Of a stretch of 64,000 nt of DNA, positions 1-9,667 are shown one piece after another (within the stretch, counting starts at the first letter, position 1; each line of letters opens with the position of its first letter). Location of the stretch: the NCBI RefSeq assembly GCF_008704995.1, contig NZ_CP023747.1, forward strand, positions 3,684,501-3,748,500. Reading direction: 5' to 3'. The stretch comes from Streptomyces nodosus. GTDB lineage: Bacteria; Actinomycetota; Actinomycetes; Streptomycetales; Streptomycetaceae. Below the pieces are notes generated by a model. That model made no database searches. It worked only from the letters and a program-made list of their open reading frames with translations, and had not been told where the DNA came from. Position numbers and translations under genes: made by a program.

Positions 1-220
1 GCGTCGGACCCGACCGGTACCCCGTCCGGGCGGATCCGGCCACGGTGGAAAACCATGGCAAATCGTCCCACGAACCCGTCCGGGCGTACTCCGAGGGAGG
101 GTGTTCCCGGGCACTGCGCGCCGGGTGGCCGCGCAGACGCTCTACGCTCATGCCCAGGGGCGCCGCCACCCGCACGGGGTCCCTCCCACAACCGCCGCTA
201 CTCACTCGGGAGTCACCACA
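1..220. other. Leader of vdh, no gene seen
   Basis: No coding region is recognised in this left edge. It holds the 5' region of the valine dehydrogenase gene. A Shine-Dalgarno-like GGGAG lies at 208-212. An imperfect inverted repeat (gccacggt / accatggc, one mismatch) at 39-59 could be a weak terminator of a gene outside the window. No clear -35/-10 pair is visible. Confidence 0.5.
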
Positions 221-1330
221 GTGACCGACGTAACCGACGGCGTCCTGCACACCCTGTTCCAGTCGGATCAGGGAGGTCATGAGCAGGTCGTGCTCTGTCA
301 GGACCGGGCCACCGGCCTCAAGGCCGTCATCGCGATCCACTCCACCGCTCTGGGCCCCGCCCTCGGCGGCACCCGCTTCTACCCCTACGCCACCGAGGAG
401 GCGGCCGTCGCCGACGCGCTGAACCTCGCGCGCGGGATGTCGTACAAGAACGCCATGGCCGGCCTCGAGCACGGCGGCGGCAAGGCCGTGATCATCGGTG
501 ACCCCGAGCAGATCAAGACCGAGGAACTGCTGCTCGCCTACGGCCGCTTCGTGGCCTCCCTCGGCGGCCGGTACGTCACCGCCTGCGACGTCGGCACCTA
601 TGTGGCCGACATGGACGTCGTGTCGCGGGAGTGCCGCTGGACCACCGGGCGCTCCCCCGAGAACGGCGGCGCGGGCGACTCGTCCGTGCTGACCTCCTAC
701 GGCGTCTTCCAGGGCATGCGGGCCTCCGCCCAGCATCTGTGGGGCGACCCGACCCTGCGGGGCCGCAAGGTCGGCGTCGCGGGCGTCGGCAAGGTCGGGC
801 ACTACCTGGTCGAGCACCTGCTGGAGGACGGCGCCGAGGTCGTGATCACGGATGTGCGGGCGGATGCCGTGCGCCGGATCACCGAGGCCCACCCCGAGGT
901 CGCCGTGGCCGAGGACACCGACGCCCTCATCCGCACCGAGGGGCTGGACATCTACGCCCCCTGCGCGCTGGGCGGGGCGCTGAACGACGACACCGTCCCG
1001 GTGCTGACGGCGAAGGTGGTGTGCGGCGCGGCCAACAACCAGCTGGCGCACGCGGGTGTGGAGAAGGACCTCGCCGACCGCAAGATCCTTTACGCACCGG
1101 ACTACGTCGTCAACGCCGGCGGTGTCATCCAGGTCGCCGACGAGCTGCACGGCTTCGACTTCGACCGGTGCAAGGCGAAGGCGTCGAAGATCTTCGACAC
1201 CACGCTGGCAATCTTCGCACGTGCGAAGGAAGACGGTATTCCGCCGGCCGCCGCGGCCGACCGGATCGCCGAGCAGCGCATGGCCGAGGCGCGTTCGGGA
1301 CAGGTCCTGGGGAAGACCGCACAGGTGTGA
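221..1330 (+). CDS. vdh: Valine dehydrogenase (Glu/Leu/Phe/Val dehydrogenase family)
   Basis: Cytoplasmic NAD-dependent oxidative deaminase that converts L-valine (and other branched-chain amino acids) to the 2-oxo acid. In Streptomyces this step starts valine catabolism and feeds acyl-CoA precursors to fatty acids and polyketides. The 369-residue protein has the family's N-terminal substrate domain with [12 protein letters not shown] near residue 45, the catalytic-lysine regions [10 protein letters not shown] and GGGKAVI, and a C-terminal Rossmann domain with [12 protein letters not shown] near residue 185. The length suits Streptomyces Vdh. The GTG at 221 is chosen because GGGAG lies 8 nt upstream and the product begins [10 protein letters not shown] as in known orthologues; upstream in-frame codons encode low-complexity sequence. 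A pair of competing hairpins follows the stop. Confidence 0.96.
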   Translation: MTDVTDGVLHTLFQSDQGGHEQVVLCQDRATGLKAVIAIHSTALGPALGGTRFYPYATEEAAVADALNLARGMSYKNAMAGLEHGGGKAVIIGDPEQIKTEELLLAYGRFVASLGGRYVTACDVGTYVADMDVVSRECRWTTGRSPENGGAGDSSVLTSYGVFQGMRASAQHLWGDPTLRGRKVGVAGVGKVGHYLVEHLLEDGAEVVITDVRADAVRRITEAHPEVAVAEDTDALIRTEGLDIYAPCALGGALNDDTVPVLTAKVVCGAANNQLAHAGVEKDLADRKILYAPDYVVNAGGVIQVADELHGFDFDRCKAKASKIFDTTLAIFARAKEDGIPPAAAADRIAEQRMAEARSGQVLGKTAQV

Positions 1331-1335
1331 CGGGT

Positions 1336-1394
1336 ACCCGCCGATGGGAGGGGAGACAACTCTCACTCTTATCGGCGGGTCGTCCGCCGATAAG
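1336..1394 (+). promoter_or_regulatory. Two mutually exclusive hairpins after vdh
   Basis: Arm A (1336-1345, acccgccgat) pairs perfectly with 1371-1380. The overlapping segment 1368-1378 (cttatcggcgg) also pairs perfectly over 11 bp with 1384-1394 across a 5-nt loop. The two structures share bases and cannot coexist. There is no U-run after either hairpin. This is either a vdh 3' end or a switch-like leader element for the DUF3073 gene that starts at 1602. Confidence 0.55.
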
Positions 1395-1601
1395 TGGTTA
1401 AAATCGGCCGTGACCAGCGAGGACGGGGCGCCTCGACGGTCCGGTGCACACGCCCGTCCTGCGGGCGACGTACCGTATGGCCGCGGGCTCAGGTACCGTG
1501 GAAGCCCTACGGACGGCCTCTCCACGGAGAGTCCGTTCCAGATCATGAACGCGTGTCAAGACTCTGGGGCCGTCGAGCCCCGTCGTTGAGGGGGTCGAGC
1601 C

Positions 1602-1850
1602 ATGGGGCGCGGCCGGGCCAAGGCCAAGCAGACGAAGGTCGCCCGCCAGCTGAAGTACAACAGCGGTGGGACGGATCTCTCACGCCTGGCTGAGGAGCTG
1701 GGCGCATCGACGTCGAATGCCTCGCCGAACGGCGAGCGGTTCGAGGACGATGAGCACGACGACGACCTGTACGCACGGTACGCCGACCTGTACGGGGACG
1801 ACGACGATGACGAGGACGAGGGTTCTCCGCGGCAACGCCGCGGTGCTTGA
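1602..1850 (+). CDS. DUF3073 domain protein
   Basis: Small 82-residue soluble protein of the actinobacterial DUF3073 family, whose function is unknown. The N-terminal 20 residues are strongly basic (MGRGRAKAKQTKVARQLKY). A serine/asparagine-rich middle follows, then a highly acidic tail with a run of aspartates and glutamates near residues 62-73. This charge split is typical of the family. The ATG at 1602 has a strong GAGGGGG site 8-9 nt upstream. The gene lies between vdh and the convergent purM, as it does in other streptomycetes, and ends at a strong bidirectional terminator. No catalytic motif is visible. Confidence 0.9.
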   Translation: MGRGRAKAKQTKVARQLKYNSGGTDLSRLAEELGASTSNASPNGERFEDDEHDDDLYARYADLYGDDDDDEDEGSPRQRRGA

Positions 1851-1869
1851 CCCCTGCCTCAGTCTTCCG

Positions 1870-1898
1870 CCCGGTCCGTGGCCTCGCCACGGACCGGG
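1870..1898. terminator. Bidirectional terminator, DUF3073 gene / purM
   Basis: Perfect 12-bp stem (1870-1881 with 1887-1898, cccggtccgtgg) and a 5-nt loop, between the convergent DUF3073 gene and purM. It can serve both transcripts; U-tracts are short, as is usual in Streptomyces. Confidence 0.85.
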
Positions 1899-1919
1899 TT
1901 CTGTGCTGTGCGGCGGGGA

Positions 1920-3017
1920 TCAGCTCGCGTAGTCCCCCACCAGGGCTGCGCCGGTCCCGTGGTCGCCACGGTCGGTGATCTCACCGGCGACCCAGGCGTC
2001 CACACCACGGTCGGCCAGGGCGGCGAGCGCGACGTCCACGGACTGTCCGGGGACGATCGCGATCATGCCCACACCCATGTTCAGGGTCTTCTCCAGCTCC
2101 GCACGCTCGACCTCGCCGGTCTTCCCGACCAGGTCGAACACCGGTGCGGGAGTCCAGGTCGAGCGGTCGACCACGGCGTGCAGGGTGTCCGGGATCACAC
2201 GGGCCAGGTTGGCCGCGAGACCGCCACCCGTGATGTGGCTGAAGGCATGCACCTCGGCGGTGCGGGTCAGCGCCAGGCAGTCCAGTGAGTAGATCTTCGT
2301 CGGCTCCAGCAGCTCCTCGCCGAGGGTGCGGCCGAGCTCCTCGATGTGCCGGTCGAGATCCAGCTTCGCCCGGTCGAGAAGGACGTGCCGGACGAGGGAG
2401 TACCCGTTCGAGTGAAGACCGGAGGCCGCCATGGCGATCACCGCGTCACCCGTGCGGATGTGCTCGGCACCGAGCAGCCGGTCGGCCTCCACGACGCCCG
2501 TACCGGCGCCCGCGACATCGAAGTCGTCCGGACCCAGCAGGCCCGGGTGTTCGGCGGTCTCACCGCCGACCAGGGCGCAGCCTGCCAGTACACAGCCCTC
2601 GGCGATGCCCTTGACGATCGCGGCGACCCGCTCGGGGTGGACCTTGCCGACGCAGATGTAGTCGGTCATGAACAGCGGCTCGGCACCGCACACCACGATG
2701 TCGTCCATGACCATGGCGACCAGGTCCCGGCCGATGGTGTCGTAGACGCCCATCCGGCGCGCGATGTCGACCTTGGTGCCCACGCCGTCGGTGGCGGAGG
2801 CGAGCAGCGGGCGCTCGTAGTGCTTGAGGGCGGAGGCGTCGAAGAGGCCGGCGAAACCGCCGAGGCCGCCGAGGACCTCGGGCCGCCGCGTCTTCCTCAC
2901 CCACTCCTTCATGAGCTCCACGGCGCGGTCGCCCGCCTCGATGTCGACACCCGCGGCCGCATAGGAGGCGCCGGAGGTACCCGTCGACGGAGTCGACTGG
3001 TCGGACACAGCAGACAT
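1920..3017 (-). CDS. purM: Phosphoribosylformylglycinamidine cyclo-ligase (AIR synthetase)
   Basis: Catalyses the fifth step of de novo purine synthesis: FGAM + ATP to AIR. The 365-residue protein shows family landmarks: YAAAGVDIEAGD near the N-terminus, PLLASATDGVGTKVDIA (the ATP/substrate loop), VMDDIVVCGAEPLF, and the C-terminal HITGGGLAANLARVIP. The ATG at 3017 gives MSAVSDQ followed by a short variable Ser/Thr-rich segment; the longer reading frame upstream overlaps purF and is arginine-rich filler. There is no strong Shine-Dalgarno. purM starts 31 nt after the purF stop, so the two are almost certainly co-transcribed, and translation of purM may depend on ribosomes leaving purF. Confidence 0.96.
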   Translation of the reverse strand: MSAVSDQSTPSTGTSGASYAAAGVDIEAGDRAVELMKEWVRKTRRPEVLGGLGGFAGLFDASALKHYERPLLASATDGVGTKVDIARRMGVYDTIGRDLVAMVMDDIVVCGAEPLFMTDYICVGKVHPERVAAIVKGIAEGCVLAGCALVGGETAEHPGLLGPDDFDVAGAGTGVVEADRLLGAEHIRTGDAVIAMAASGLHSNGYSLVRHVLLDRAKLDLDRHIEELGRTLGEELLEPTKIYSLDCLALTRTAEVHAFSHITGGGLAANLARVIPDTLHAVVDRSTWTPAPVFDLVGKTGEVERAELEKTLNMGVGMIAIVPGQSVDVALAALADRGVDAWVAGEITDRGDHGTGAALVGDYAS

Positions 3018-3048
3018 GCCTGGGATCTTTCGGGTCGGTGGTACGGGC

Positions 3049-4575
3049 TCAGGGACGACGTATGGCGTCGGCCGCGGCCGTGGCGGCCGGACCGGCCGCC
3101 AGCTCGGTCTCCAGCAGCTGCTTGCCCAGCAGCTCCGGATCGGGCAGCTCCATCGGGTACTCGCCGTCGAAGCAGGCACGGCACAGGTTCGGCTTGGCGA
3201 TGGCGGTCGCCTCGATCATGCCGTCGATGGAGATGTACGCCAGCGAGTCCGCGCCCAGGGAACGGCCGATCTCCTCGACCGACATGCCGTTGGCGATCAG
3301 CTCGGCGCGGGTGGCGAAGTCGATACCGAAGAAGCAGGGCCACTTCACGGGCGGGGAGGAGATCCGGATGTGGATCTCGGCGGCGCCCGCCTCACGGAGC
3401 ATCCGCACCAGCGCCCGCTGGGTGTTGCCGCGCACGATCGAGTCGTCGACGACGACCAGGCGCTTGCCCTTGATGACTTCCTTCAGCGGGTTCAGCTTCA
3501 GACGGATACCGAGCTGGCGGATCGTCTGGGAAGGCTGGATGAAGGTGCGGCCCACATAGGCGTTCTTCACCAGACCGGAGCCGAACGGGATCCCGGATGC
3601 CTCCGCGTAACCGACCGCGGCGGGGGTTCCGGACTCGGGCGTCGCTATGACCAGATCGGCCTCGGCCGGAGCCTCCTTCGCGAGGCGGCGGCCCATCTCG
3701 ACGCGGGAGAGATAGACGTTCCGGCCGGCGATGTCGGTGTCGGGGCGGGCCAGATACACATACTCGAAGACACAGCCGCGAGGCTTCGCTTCCGCGAATC
3801 GGGACGTCCGCAGGCCGTTCTCGTCGATCGCGACGAACTCGCCCGGCTCGATCTCGCGGACGAAGCTGGCGCCCGTGATGTCCAGCGCGGCGGTCTCGGA
3901 GGCGACGACCCAGCCGCGCTCGAGACGGCCGAGGACCAGCGGGCGGATGCCCTGCGGGTCACGGGCCGCGTACAGGGTCCCCTCATCCATGAAGACGAGT
4001 GAGAAGGCCCCCTTGACCTGCGGCAGCACCGTGACCGCCGCCTCTTCGACGGTCAGCGGCTTGCCGTCGTCGTCGACCTGGCCCGCCAGCAGGGCGGTCA
4101 CCAGATCGGTGTCGTTGGTGGCGGCCACCTGGGTGGCACGGCCGTTCTCCTTGGGGAGAGCGGCGACCATCTCGGCGAGCTGCGCCGTGTTGACCAGGTT
4201 GCCGTTGTGGCCGAGCGCGAGGGAGCCGTGCGCCGTGGCACGGAACGTCGGCTGGGCGTTCTCCCAGACGGAGGCACCGGTGGTCGAGTAGCGGGCGTGT
4301 CCGACCGCGATATGACCCTGGAGAGAACCGAGCGAGGTCTCGTCGAAGACCTGGGACACGAGGCCCATGTCCTTGAAGACGAGGATCTGGGAGCCGTTGC
4401 TGACCGCGATACCCGCGGATTCCTGACCCCGGTGCTGAAGGGCATAGAGCCCGAAGTACGTGAGTTTTGCGACCTCTTCTCCCGGAGCCCAGACACCGAA
4501 GACGCCGCACGCGTCCTGGGGGCCTTTCTCACCGGGGAGCAGGTCGTGATTGAGTCGACCGTCACCACGTGGCAC
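3049..4575 (-). CDS. purF: Amidophosphoribosyltransferase
   Basis: First committed enzyme of purine synthesis: PRPP + glutamine to 5-phosphoribosylamine. It has an N-terminal Ntn glutaminase domain with the nucleophile cysteine in QDACGVFGVW; the preceding residues form a propeptide that must be removed, as in Bacillus-type PurF. LQHRGQESAGIA and the C-terminal PRPP loop VVVDDSIVRGNT are intact. Late cysteines (PCFFG near the middle, NLCRACFDGEYP near the end) fit a structural Fe-S cluster of this subtype. The GTG at 4575 (VPRGDGRLNHDLL, 508 residues) is chosen because it gives a propeptide of normal length. No good Shine-Dalgarno is visible; TACACT lies 12 nt before the start. First gene of the purF-purM unit. 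Confidence 0.94.
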   Translation of the reverse strand: MPRGDGRLNHDLLPGEKGPQDACGVFGVWAPGEEVAKLTYFGLYALQHRGQESAGIAVSNGSQILVFKDMGLVSQVFDETSLGSLQGHIAVGHARYSTTGASVWENAQPTFRATAHGSLALGHNGNLVNTAQLAEMVAALPKENGRATQVAATNDTDLVTALLAGQVDDDGKPLTVEEAAVTVLPQVKGAFSLVFMDEGTLYAARDPQGIRPLVLGRLERGWVVASETAALDITGASFVREIEPGEFVAIDENGLRTSRFAEAKPRGCVFEYVYLARPDTDIAGRNVYLSRVEMGRRLAKEAPAEADLVIATPESGTPAAVGYAEASGIPFGSGLVKNAYVGRTFIQPSQTIRQLGIRLKLNPLKEVIKGKRLVVVDDSIVRGNTQRALVRMLREAGAAEIHIRISSPPVKWPCFFGIDFATRAELIANGMSVEEIGRSLGADSLAYISIDGMIEATAIAKPNLCRACFDGEYPMELPDPELLGKQLLETELAAGPAATAAADAIRRP

Positions 4576-4660
4576 GGGTCCGAGTGTAGGGGAGATCGTG
4601 CACCGATCCGAATCCGGCCACCGGTTTCCGGGGGTCTCCGGCCTGCTCGGCCCCCGGGGG

Positions 4661-5476
4661 TCAGGGCTCGGCCACGGCCTGGACACCCTGGCCGTCTTCG
4701 CTGGTCAGCGCGATGTTTCGATGATCGATCCGATAGCTGAGCGGTCGGCCGAGAAGCCCGATCAGGGTCTTCTCGACGGCCCTGAGTGAGTCGTCGCACA
4801 TCTTGCCGGTGACCTTGAGATCACGTGTGGTGAGACGGCCGTCGCGTACCGTCGCGACCGCCCCGAACCGATGGCAGCCGAGGCCGCCGGACACCGTGCC
4901 GGCCGTGCGGTCGAGGGTGAACCACGCCGGCTCGGCGGCCGCCCCGGGCACCGAGGTGGCGGTGTCGCCGTCCACCAGGGAGGTGACCCGCCAGGTGGTG
5001 CCGTACAGGGCGGCGTCCTTCTCCTCGGTGAGGTCCACCCGGGTGCCGTCCTCGGCGGTGAGGGTCAGCCGGTCCCGGTGGACCTCGGCGGTGAGTGTGC
5101 CGTCGTCGAGCGTGCGGGAGAGGGCCCTCTCGAAGTCGCTCCCCTCGACGCAGGCCATCGCGGTGGAATCGGCGGGCCCGAGAACGATGCGGTCACCCCG
5201 GACCGTGACGGGCGCGCGGAAGCTGTTGCAGCCGTAGTTGCCGCTGATCCGGCCGTGGTCGTCGATCCGGAGATAGGCGCCGGCCGGGGCGTTCCTGGTG
5301 ATGCCGTCGGTGGTGAGGCTGTCCACGCGCCAGTGCACCCCGATGACCGGCGGGTCGCCGTCCGGGCCGGTGGAACGGCTCTCGCCCGAACGGGCTCCGG
5401 TCCCGCAGGCCACCGCGAGCGGCAGCAGGACCAGCGTCAGGGTCAGGGCGACGAGGGCCGCCGGATGCCTGTTCAT
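4661..5476 (-). CDS. META-domain (HslJ-like) lipoprotein
   Basis: Predicted 271-residue exported lipoprotein. The N-terminus has a hydrophobic segment ending in the lipobox LPLAVAC, cleaved before Cys24. Two tandem META/HslJ-type beta domains follow, roughly residues 45-145 and 155-265. Each has the family pattern of a Trp-containing first strand (HWRVDSL; TWRVTSL), a G-x-x-G-C-N/H-x-F/R loop (ISGNYGCNSF; VSGGLGCHRF) and a second cysteine (STAMACVEG; VTGKMCDD), so one disulfide per domain is likely. META domains occur in heat-shock and motility-related outer proteins, but the role in Streptomyces is not established. It lies 85 nt upstream of purF on the same strand; nothing links it to purine synthesis. 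Confidence 0.85.
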   Translation of the reverse strand: MNRHPAALVALTLTLVLLPLAVACGTGARSGESRSTGPDGDPPVIGVHWRVDSLTTDGITRNAPAGAYLRIDDHGRISGNYGCNSFRAPVTVRGDRIVLGPADSTAMACVEGSDFERALSRTLDDGTLTAEVHRDRLTLTAEDGTRVDLTEEKDAALYGTTWRVTSLVDGDTATSVPGAAAEPAWFTLDRTAGTVSGGLGCHRFGAVATVRDGRLTTRDLKVTGKMCDDSLRAVEKTLIGLLGRPLSYRIDHRNIALTSEDGQGVQAVAEP

Positions 5477-5533
5477 GGCGGTGGGACGGGGACGGCCCGG
5501 GAGCGGTTCCCGGCGGGCCGCCCGGCCCGGTCG

Positions 5534-6331
5534 TCAGCTCATCAGGGGCAGCAGACCGCTGAGGTCGGCCCGTTCGCCGCTCGCGGCGACCCTGGCGTCC
5601 GCGAGGGCGGTGTCCCAGTCCGTACGGCCCGTCGCCAGCCGGATCCAGGTCAGCGGGTCGGTCTCCACGACGTTCGGCGGGGTCCCGCGGGTGTGCCGGG
5701 GGCCCTCGACGCACTGCACCACGGCGTACGGCGGGATGCGCACCTCGGTCGAGGCTCCGGGCGCCCGCACGGCGAGCGTGTCGGCGAGCAGCCGGGTGGC
5801 TGCGCCGAGAGCTCCCCGGTCGTACGGGATCTCCAGAGCGGGCAGGGCGGCGTTCAGATCGTCGGTGTGGACGACGAGTTCGACGGTGCGGGTGACCACA
5901 TAGTCGGCCAGCGGCAGCGCGCCGACGCCGGTGTCGAGCAGGCGGCTGCCGGGGTGTTCGGCGAGGGCGGCCGTGAAGCGGCGTTCGGCCTCGTCCAGCT
6001 GGGCGCCCGGGTCCGGGGTGTCCTCGGCGAGTTCCCGGGCGCGGGCGGCGATGGCCGGGGCATCGACGGCGACGGCCGACGGCCAGTCCGGCAGCGCCCC
6101 GCCCCGCCGCGCCGGCTCGGGCCGGTCGCACAGCAGTCCGACCGCGGAGAGCGCCATGCCGATATGGGCGACCAGGTCCCGCACCCGCCAGTCGCCCAGC
6201 CGGGTGGGCAGCGCGAGCTGTTCGGGACTCAGCCCGCCCACGGCCCGGCGTACCAGGGCGTACTGGGCGAGCACCGCGGCACGGGTCTTGGCGGGGTCGT
6301 ACGTCCGGGTGCGCTTCTTGGCCGGGGGCAT
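5534..6331 (-). CDS. Sterol-carrier / mycothiol maleylpyruvate isomerase-like protein
   Basis: 265-residue soluble protein. The N-terminal ~150 residues resemble the DinB-like four-helix MDMPI_N domain (LPTRLGDWRVRDLVAHIGMAL), and the C-terminal ~90 residues resemble an SCP2-like domain (EVRIPPYAVVQCVEG, TDPLTWIRLATGRTDW). Actinobacteria carry many such proteins, usually annotated as sterol carrier family or mycothiol-dependent isomerase family. The substrate is unknown. The ATG at 6331 is followed by a basic stretch (MPPAKKRTRTYDP). It is positioned between purL and the META lipoprotein, 57 nt from the latter on the same strand, so co-transcription is possible. Metal-binding histidines of the DinB type are present only in part (LVAHIG; ELVVHTDD). 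Confidence 0.8.
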   Translation of the reverse strand: MPPAKKRTRTYDPAKTRAAVLAQYALVRRAVGGLSPEQLALPTRLGDWRVRDLVAHIGMALSAVGLLCDRPEPARRGGALPDWPSAVAVDAPAIAARARELAEDTPDPGAQLDEAERRFTAALAEHPGSRLLDTGVGALPLADYVVTRTVELVVHTDDLNAALPALEIPYDRGALGAATRLLADTLAVRAPGASTEVRIPPYAVVQCVEGPRHTRGTPPNVVETDPLTWIRLATGRTDWDTALADARVAASGERADLSGLLPLMS

Positions 6332-6447
6332 GGGGCGACCCTATGCCGTCAGGGGTACGGCCGCCGGGGCCCATTTCGCCCGAGGCCGTGCGGGCCCCCG
6401 TCCGGCGAACCGGGCGGGGGCCCGCACCTCGTAACGACGAGGACGGC

Positions 6448-8730
6448 CTAGGCGAGCAGCGCCGGGATGGTGCTCTCGTGGGCCTCGCGCAGGTCCTCCA
6501 GGGACAGTTCGAACTCGCCCTGGAGCTCGATGGTGTCGCCGTCCACGACGCCGATGCGGGTGGCGGGCAGTCCGCGGGCCCCGCACATGTCGTTGAAGCG
6601 GACCTCCTCGGAGCGCGGCACCGCGACGATCGCGCGGCCCGCCGACTCGGAGAAGAGGAAGGTGAACGCGTCGAGCCCGTCCGGCACGATCAGCCGTGCG
6701 CCCTTGCCGCCGAGCAGCGCGGACTCGACCACGGCCTGGACCAGGCCGCCGTCGGACAGATCGTGCGCGGAGTCGATCATGCCGTCGCGGGAGGCCGAGA
6801 CGAGGATCTCGCCGAGCAGCCGCTCGCGCTCCAGATCTACCTCGGGGGGCAGACCGCCGAGGTGGTCGTGGACGACCTGCGACCAGGCCGAACCGCCGAA
6901 CTCCTCGCGGGTGTCGCCCAGCAGATAGAGCAGCTGGCCCTCCTGCTGGAAGGCGACGGGCGTACGGCGGGCGACATCGTCGATGACGCCCAGCACCGCC
7001 ACCACCGGCGTCGGGTGGATGGCCGCCTCACCGGTCTGGTTGTAGAGCGAGACATTGCCGCCGGTCACCGGGGTGCCCAGCTGGAGGCAGCCGTCGGCGA
7101 GACCGCGGACGGCCTCCGCGAACTGCCACATGACGGCCGGGTCCTCGGGCGAGCCGAAGTTCAGGCAGTCCGAGACGGCCAGCGGCTTGGCACCGGTGGT
7201 CGCCACATTGCGGTACGCCTCGGCGAGGGCGAGCTGGGCGCCGGTGTAGGGGTCGAGCTTCGCGTACCGGCCGTTGCCGTCGGTGGCGATGGCGACGCCG
7301 AGCCCGGACTCCTCGTCGATGCGGATCATCCCGGAGTCCTCGGGCTGGGCGAGGACCGTGTTGCCCTGCACGAAGTGGTCGTACTGGGAGGTGATCCACT
7401 TCTTGGACGCCTGGTTGGGCGACGCCACCAGCTTCAGGACCTGGGCCCTCAGCTCCTCGGAGGTCTCCGGGCGGGGCAGCTTGTCGGCGCTGTCCGCCTG
7501 GAGCGCGTCCTGCCACTCCGGGCGGGCGTACGGGCGCTCGTACACCGGGCCCTCGTGGGCGACCGTGCGCGGGTCGACATCGACGATCTTCCCGCCGTGC
7601 CAGTAGATCTCCAGGCGGTCGCCGTCCGTCACCTCACCGATGACGGTGGCGATGACATCCCACTTCTCGCAGATCTCCAGGAACCGGTCGACCTTCTCCG
7701 GCTCGACGACCGCGCACATCCGTTCCTGCGACTCGCTCATGAGGATCTCCTCGGGCGAGAGCGTGGAGTCGCGCAGCGGTACGTCGTCCAGGGTGACGCG
7801 CATCCCGCCGGAGCCGTTCGAGGCCAGCTCGGAGGTGGCGCAGGACAGACCGGCCGCACCCAGGTCCTGGATGCCGACGACCAGCTTCTCCCGGAAGGCC
7901 TCCAGGGTGCACTCGATGAGGAGCTTCTCCTGGAAGGGGTCGCCGACCTGCACGGCGGGGCGCTTGGAGGGCTTGCCCGTGCCGGAGGCACTGTCAGATG
8001 CAGTGTCGAAGGTCTCGGAGGCCAGGATCGAGGCGCCGCCGATGCCGTCGCCGCCGGTACGGGCCCCGTAGAGGACGACCTTGTTGCCCGCGCCCGACGC
8101 CTTGGCGAGGTGGATGTCCTCGTGCCGCATCACACCGATGGCACCGGCGTTGACCAGCGGATTGCCCTGATAGCAGGCGTCGAAGACGACCTCGCCGCCG
8201 ATGTTGGGCAGGCCGAGGCAGTTGCCGTAGCCGCCGATGCCGGCCACGACGCCCGGCAGCACCCGCTTGGTGTCGGGGTGGTCGGCCGCGCCGAAGCGCA
8301 GCGGGTCGACGACGGCGACCGGCCGCGCGCCCATCGCGATGATGTCGCGCACGATGCCGCCGACACCGGTCGCAGCGCCCTGGTAGGGCTCGACGTACGA
8401 GGGGTGGTTGTGCGACTCGACCTTGAAGGTGACCGCATAGCCCTGGCCGACGTCCACCACACCGGCGTTCTCGCCGATGCCCACGAGCAGGGCGTCGGAC
8501 TCGGGGGCCTTCTCGCCGAACTGGCGGAGGTGCACCTTGGAGGACTTGTACGAGCAGTGCTCGGACCACATGACCGAGTACATGGCGAGCTCGGCGCCGG
8601 TGGGACGGCGGCCCAGGATCTCGACGACCCGCTCGTACTCGTCCTTCTTCAGACCCAGTTCGGCCCAGGGCAGCTCGACGTCGGGGGTCGCGGCCGCGTG
8701 CTCGACCGTGTCCAGAGGGCTACGGCTCAT
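6448..8730 (-). CDS. purL: Phosphoribosylformylglycinamidine synthase subunit PurL
   Basis: Large synthetase subunit of the three-part FGAR amidotransferase (PurS-PurQ-PurL), step four of purine synthesis. At 760 residues it is the small, Gram-positive type, without fused glutaminase. Recognisable segments are [12 protein letters not shown] near residue 55, [27 protein letters not shown], the second-half [24 protein letters not shown], and [16 protein letters not shown]. The start ATG at 8730 overlaps the purQ stop (ATGA), so translation is coupled to purQ. A 116-nt gap separates the gene from the unrelated sterol-carrier-like gene downstream. Confidence 0.97.
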   Translation of the reverse strand: MSRSPLDTVEHAAATPDVELPWAELGLKKDEYERVVEILGRRPTGAELAMYSVMWSEHCSYKSSKVHLRQFGEKAPESDALLVGIGENAGVVDVGQGYAVTFKVESHNHPSYVEPYQGAATGVGGIVRDIIAMGARPVAVVDPLRFGAADHPDTKRVLPGVVAGIGGYGNCLGLPNIGGEVVFDACYQGNPLVNAGAIGVMRHEDIHLAKASGAGNKVVLYGARTGGDGIGGASILASETFDTASDSASGTGKPSKRPAVQVGDPFQEKLLIECTLEAFREKLVVGIQDLGAAGLSCATSELASNGSGGMRVTLDDVPLRDSTLSPEEILMSESQERMCAVVEPEKVDRFLEICEKWDVIATVIGEVTDGDRLEIYWHGGKIVDVDPRTVAHEGPVYERPYARPEWQDALQADSADKLPRPETSEELRAQVLKLVASPNQASKKWITSQYDHFVQGNTVLAQPEDSGMIRIDEESGLGVAIATDGNGRYAKLDPYTGAQLALAEAYRNVATTGAKPLAVSDCLNFGSPEDPAVMWQFAEAVRGLADGCLQLGTPVTGGNVSLYNQTGEAAIHPTPVVAVLGVIDDVARRTPVAFQQEGQLLYLLGDTREEFGGSAWSQVVHDHLGGLPPEVDLERERLLGEILVSASRDGMIDSAHDLSDGGLVQAVVESALLGGKGARLIVPDGLDAFTFLFSESAGRAIVAVPRSEEVRFNDMCGARGLPATRIGVVDGDTIELQGEFELSLEDLREAHESTIPALLA

Positions 8731-9407
8731 GCGTTGACCAGCTTCTTGAGGATCGAGGTGAAGAACGGGAGGCCGTCGGTACGACCGGTACCGATCAGCG
8801 ACTCGACGGCGTGCTCGGGGTGCGGCATCAGGCCGACGACGTTCCCGGCCTCGTTGGTGATGCCGGCGATGTCGCGCAGGGAGCCGTTGGGGTTGAAGTC
8901 GAGGTACCGGAAGACGACCCGGCCCTCGGCCTCCAGCTTGTCGAGGGTGTACTCGTCGGCGACGTACCGGCCGTCCATGTTCTTGAGCGGGATGTGGATC
9001 TCCTGCCCGCTCCGGAAGTCGCCGGTCCAGGCCGTGGTCGCGTTCTCCACGCGCAGCTTCTGGTCGCGGCAGATGAAGTGGAGGTGGTCGTTGCCGAGCA
9101 TCGCACCCGGGAGGAGGTGGGCCTCGGTGAGGACCTGGAAGCCGTTGCAGATGCCGAGGACGGGCAGACCGCCCTTCGCCTGCTCGATGACGCTCTCCAT
9201 CACCGGCGAGAAACGGGAGATGGCCCCGGCGCGCAGATAGTCGCCGTAGGAGAAACCGCCCGGCAGCACCACGGCGTCGACCTGCCCCAGGTCCTTGTCC
9301 TTGTGCCAGAGGGCGACGGGCTCGGCACCCGCGAGGCGGATGGCGCGCTGGGTGTCCCGGTCGTCGAGGCTGCCCGGGAAAGTGACGACACCGATACGAG
9401 CGGTCAC
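8727..9407 (-). CDS. purQ: Phosphoribosylformylglycinamidine synthase subunit PurQ (glutaminase)
   Basis: Class I glutamine amidotransferase that supplies ammonia to PurL. The 226-residue protein has [11 protein letters not shown] at the start, [18 protein letters not shown], the catalytic cysteine in [13 protein letters not shown], and the C-terminal His/Glu pair in [10 protein letters not shown]. The GTG start at 9407 overlaps the purS stop in a GTGA arrangement, and its stop overlaps the purL start, so all three subunits are translationally coupled in equal amounts. Family length is normal. Confidence 0.97.
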   Translation of the reverse strand: MTARIGVVTFPGSLDDRDTQRAIRLAGAEPVALWHKDKDLGQVDAVVLPGGFSYGDYLRAGAISRFSPVMESVIEQAKGGLPVLGICNGFQVLTEAHLLPGAMLGNDHLHFICRDQKLRVENATTAWTGDFRSGQEIHIPLKNMDGRYVADEYTLDKLEAEGRVVFRYLDFNPNGSLRDIAGITNEAGNVVGLMPHPEHAVESLIGTGRTDGLPFFTSILKKLVNA

Positions 9408-9667
9408 TTCACGGCCTCCGCCGCTTCCTCCACCTTGACGGTGAAGTCCTCGATCACGGTGTTGGCGAGGAAGGATTCCGCGAGATCATGGATACGCGCG
9501 AGGGCGGCCTCATCGACCGGCCCGTCAACTTCCAGTTCGAATCGCTTTCCCTGACGTACGTCGGAGATACCTTCGAAACCGAGCCTCGGCAGTGCACGCT
9601 GCACCGCCTGGCCCTGGGGGTCGAGGATCTCGGGCTTGAGCATGACGTCGACTACGACGCGTGCCAC
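9404..9667 (-). CDS. purS: Phosphoribosylformylglycinamidine synthase subunit PurS
   Basis: Small 87-residue structural subunit that bridges PurQ and PurL. The sequence opens [19 protein letters not shown] and contains [22 protein letters not shown], both hallmark PurS segments. The GTG at 9667 has GGGAG 6 nt upstream; the longer frame adds 18 unrelated residues. First gene of purS-purQ-purL. It is divergent from lsrL with a 360-bp shared intergenic region that must hold the purS promoter. I saw no PurR-type box or purine riboswitch in it. Confidence 0.95.
   Translation of the reverse strand: MARVVVDVMLKPEILDPQGQAVQRALPRLGFEGISDVRQGKRFELEVDGPVDEAALARIHDLAESFLANTVIEDFTVKVEEAAEAVK

Noticed and set aside
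6343..9240. A 965-codon plus-strand open frame opposite purL
   Set aside because: Antisense shadow of purL and purQ.
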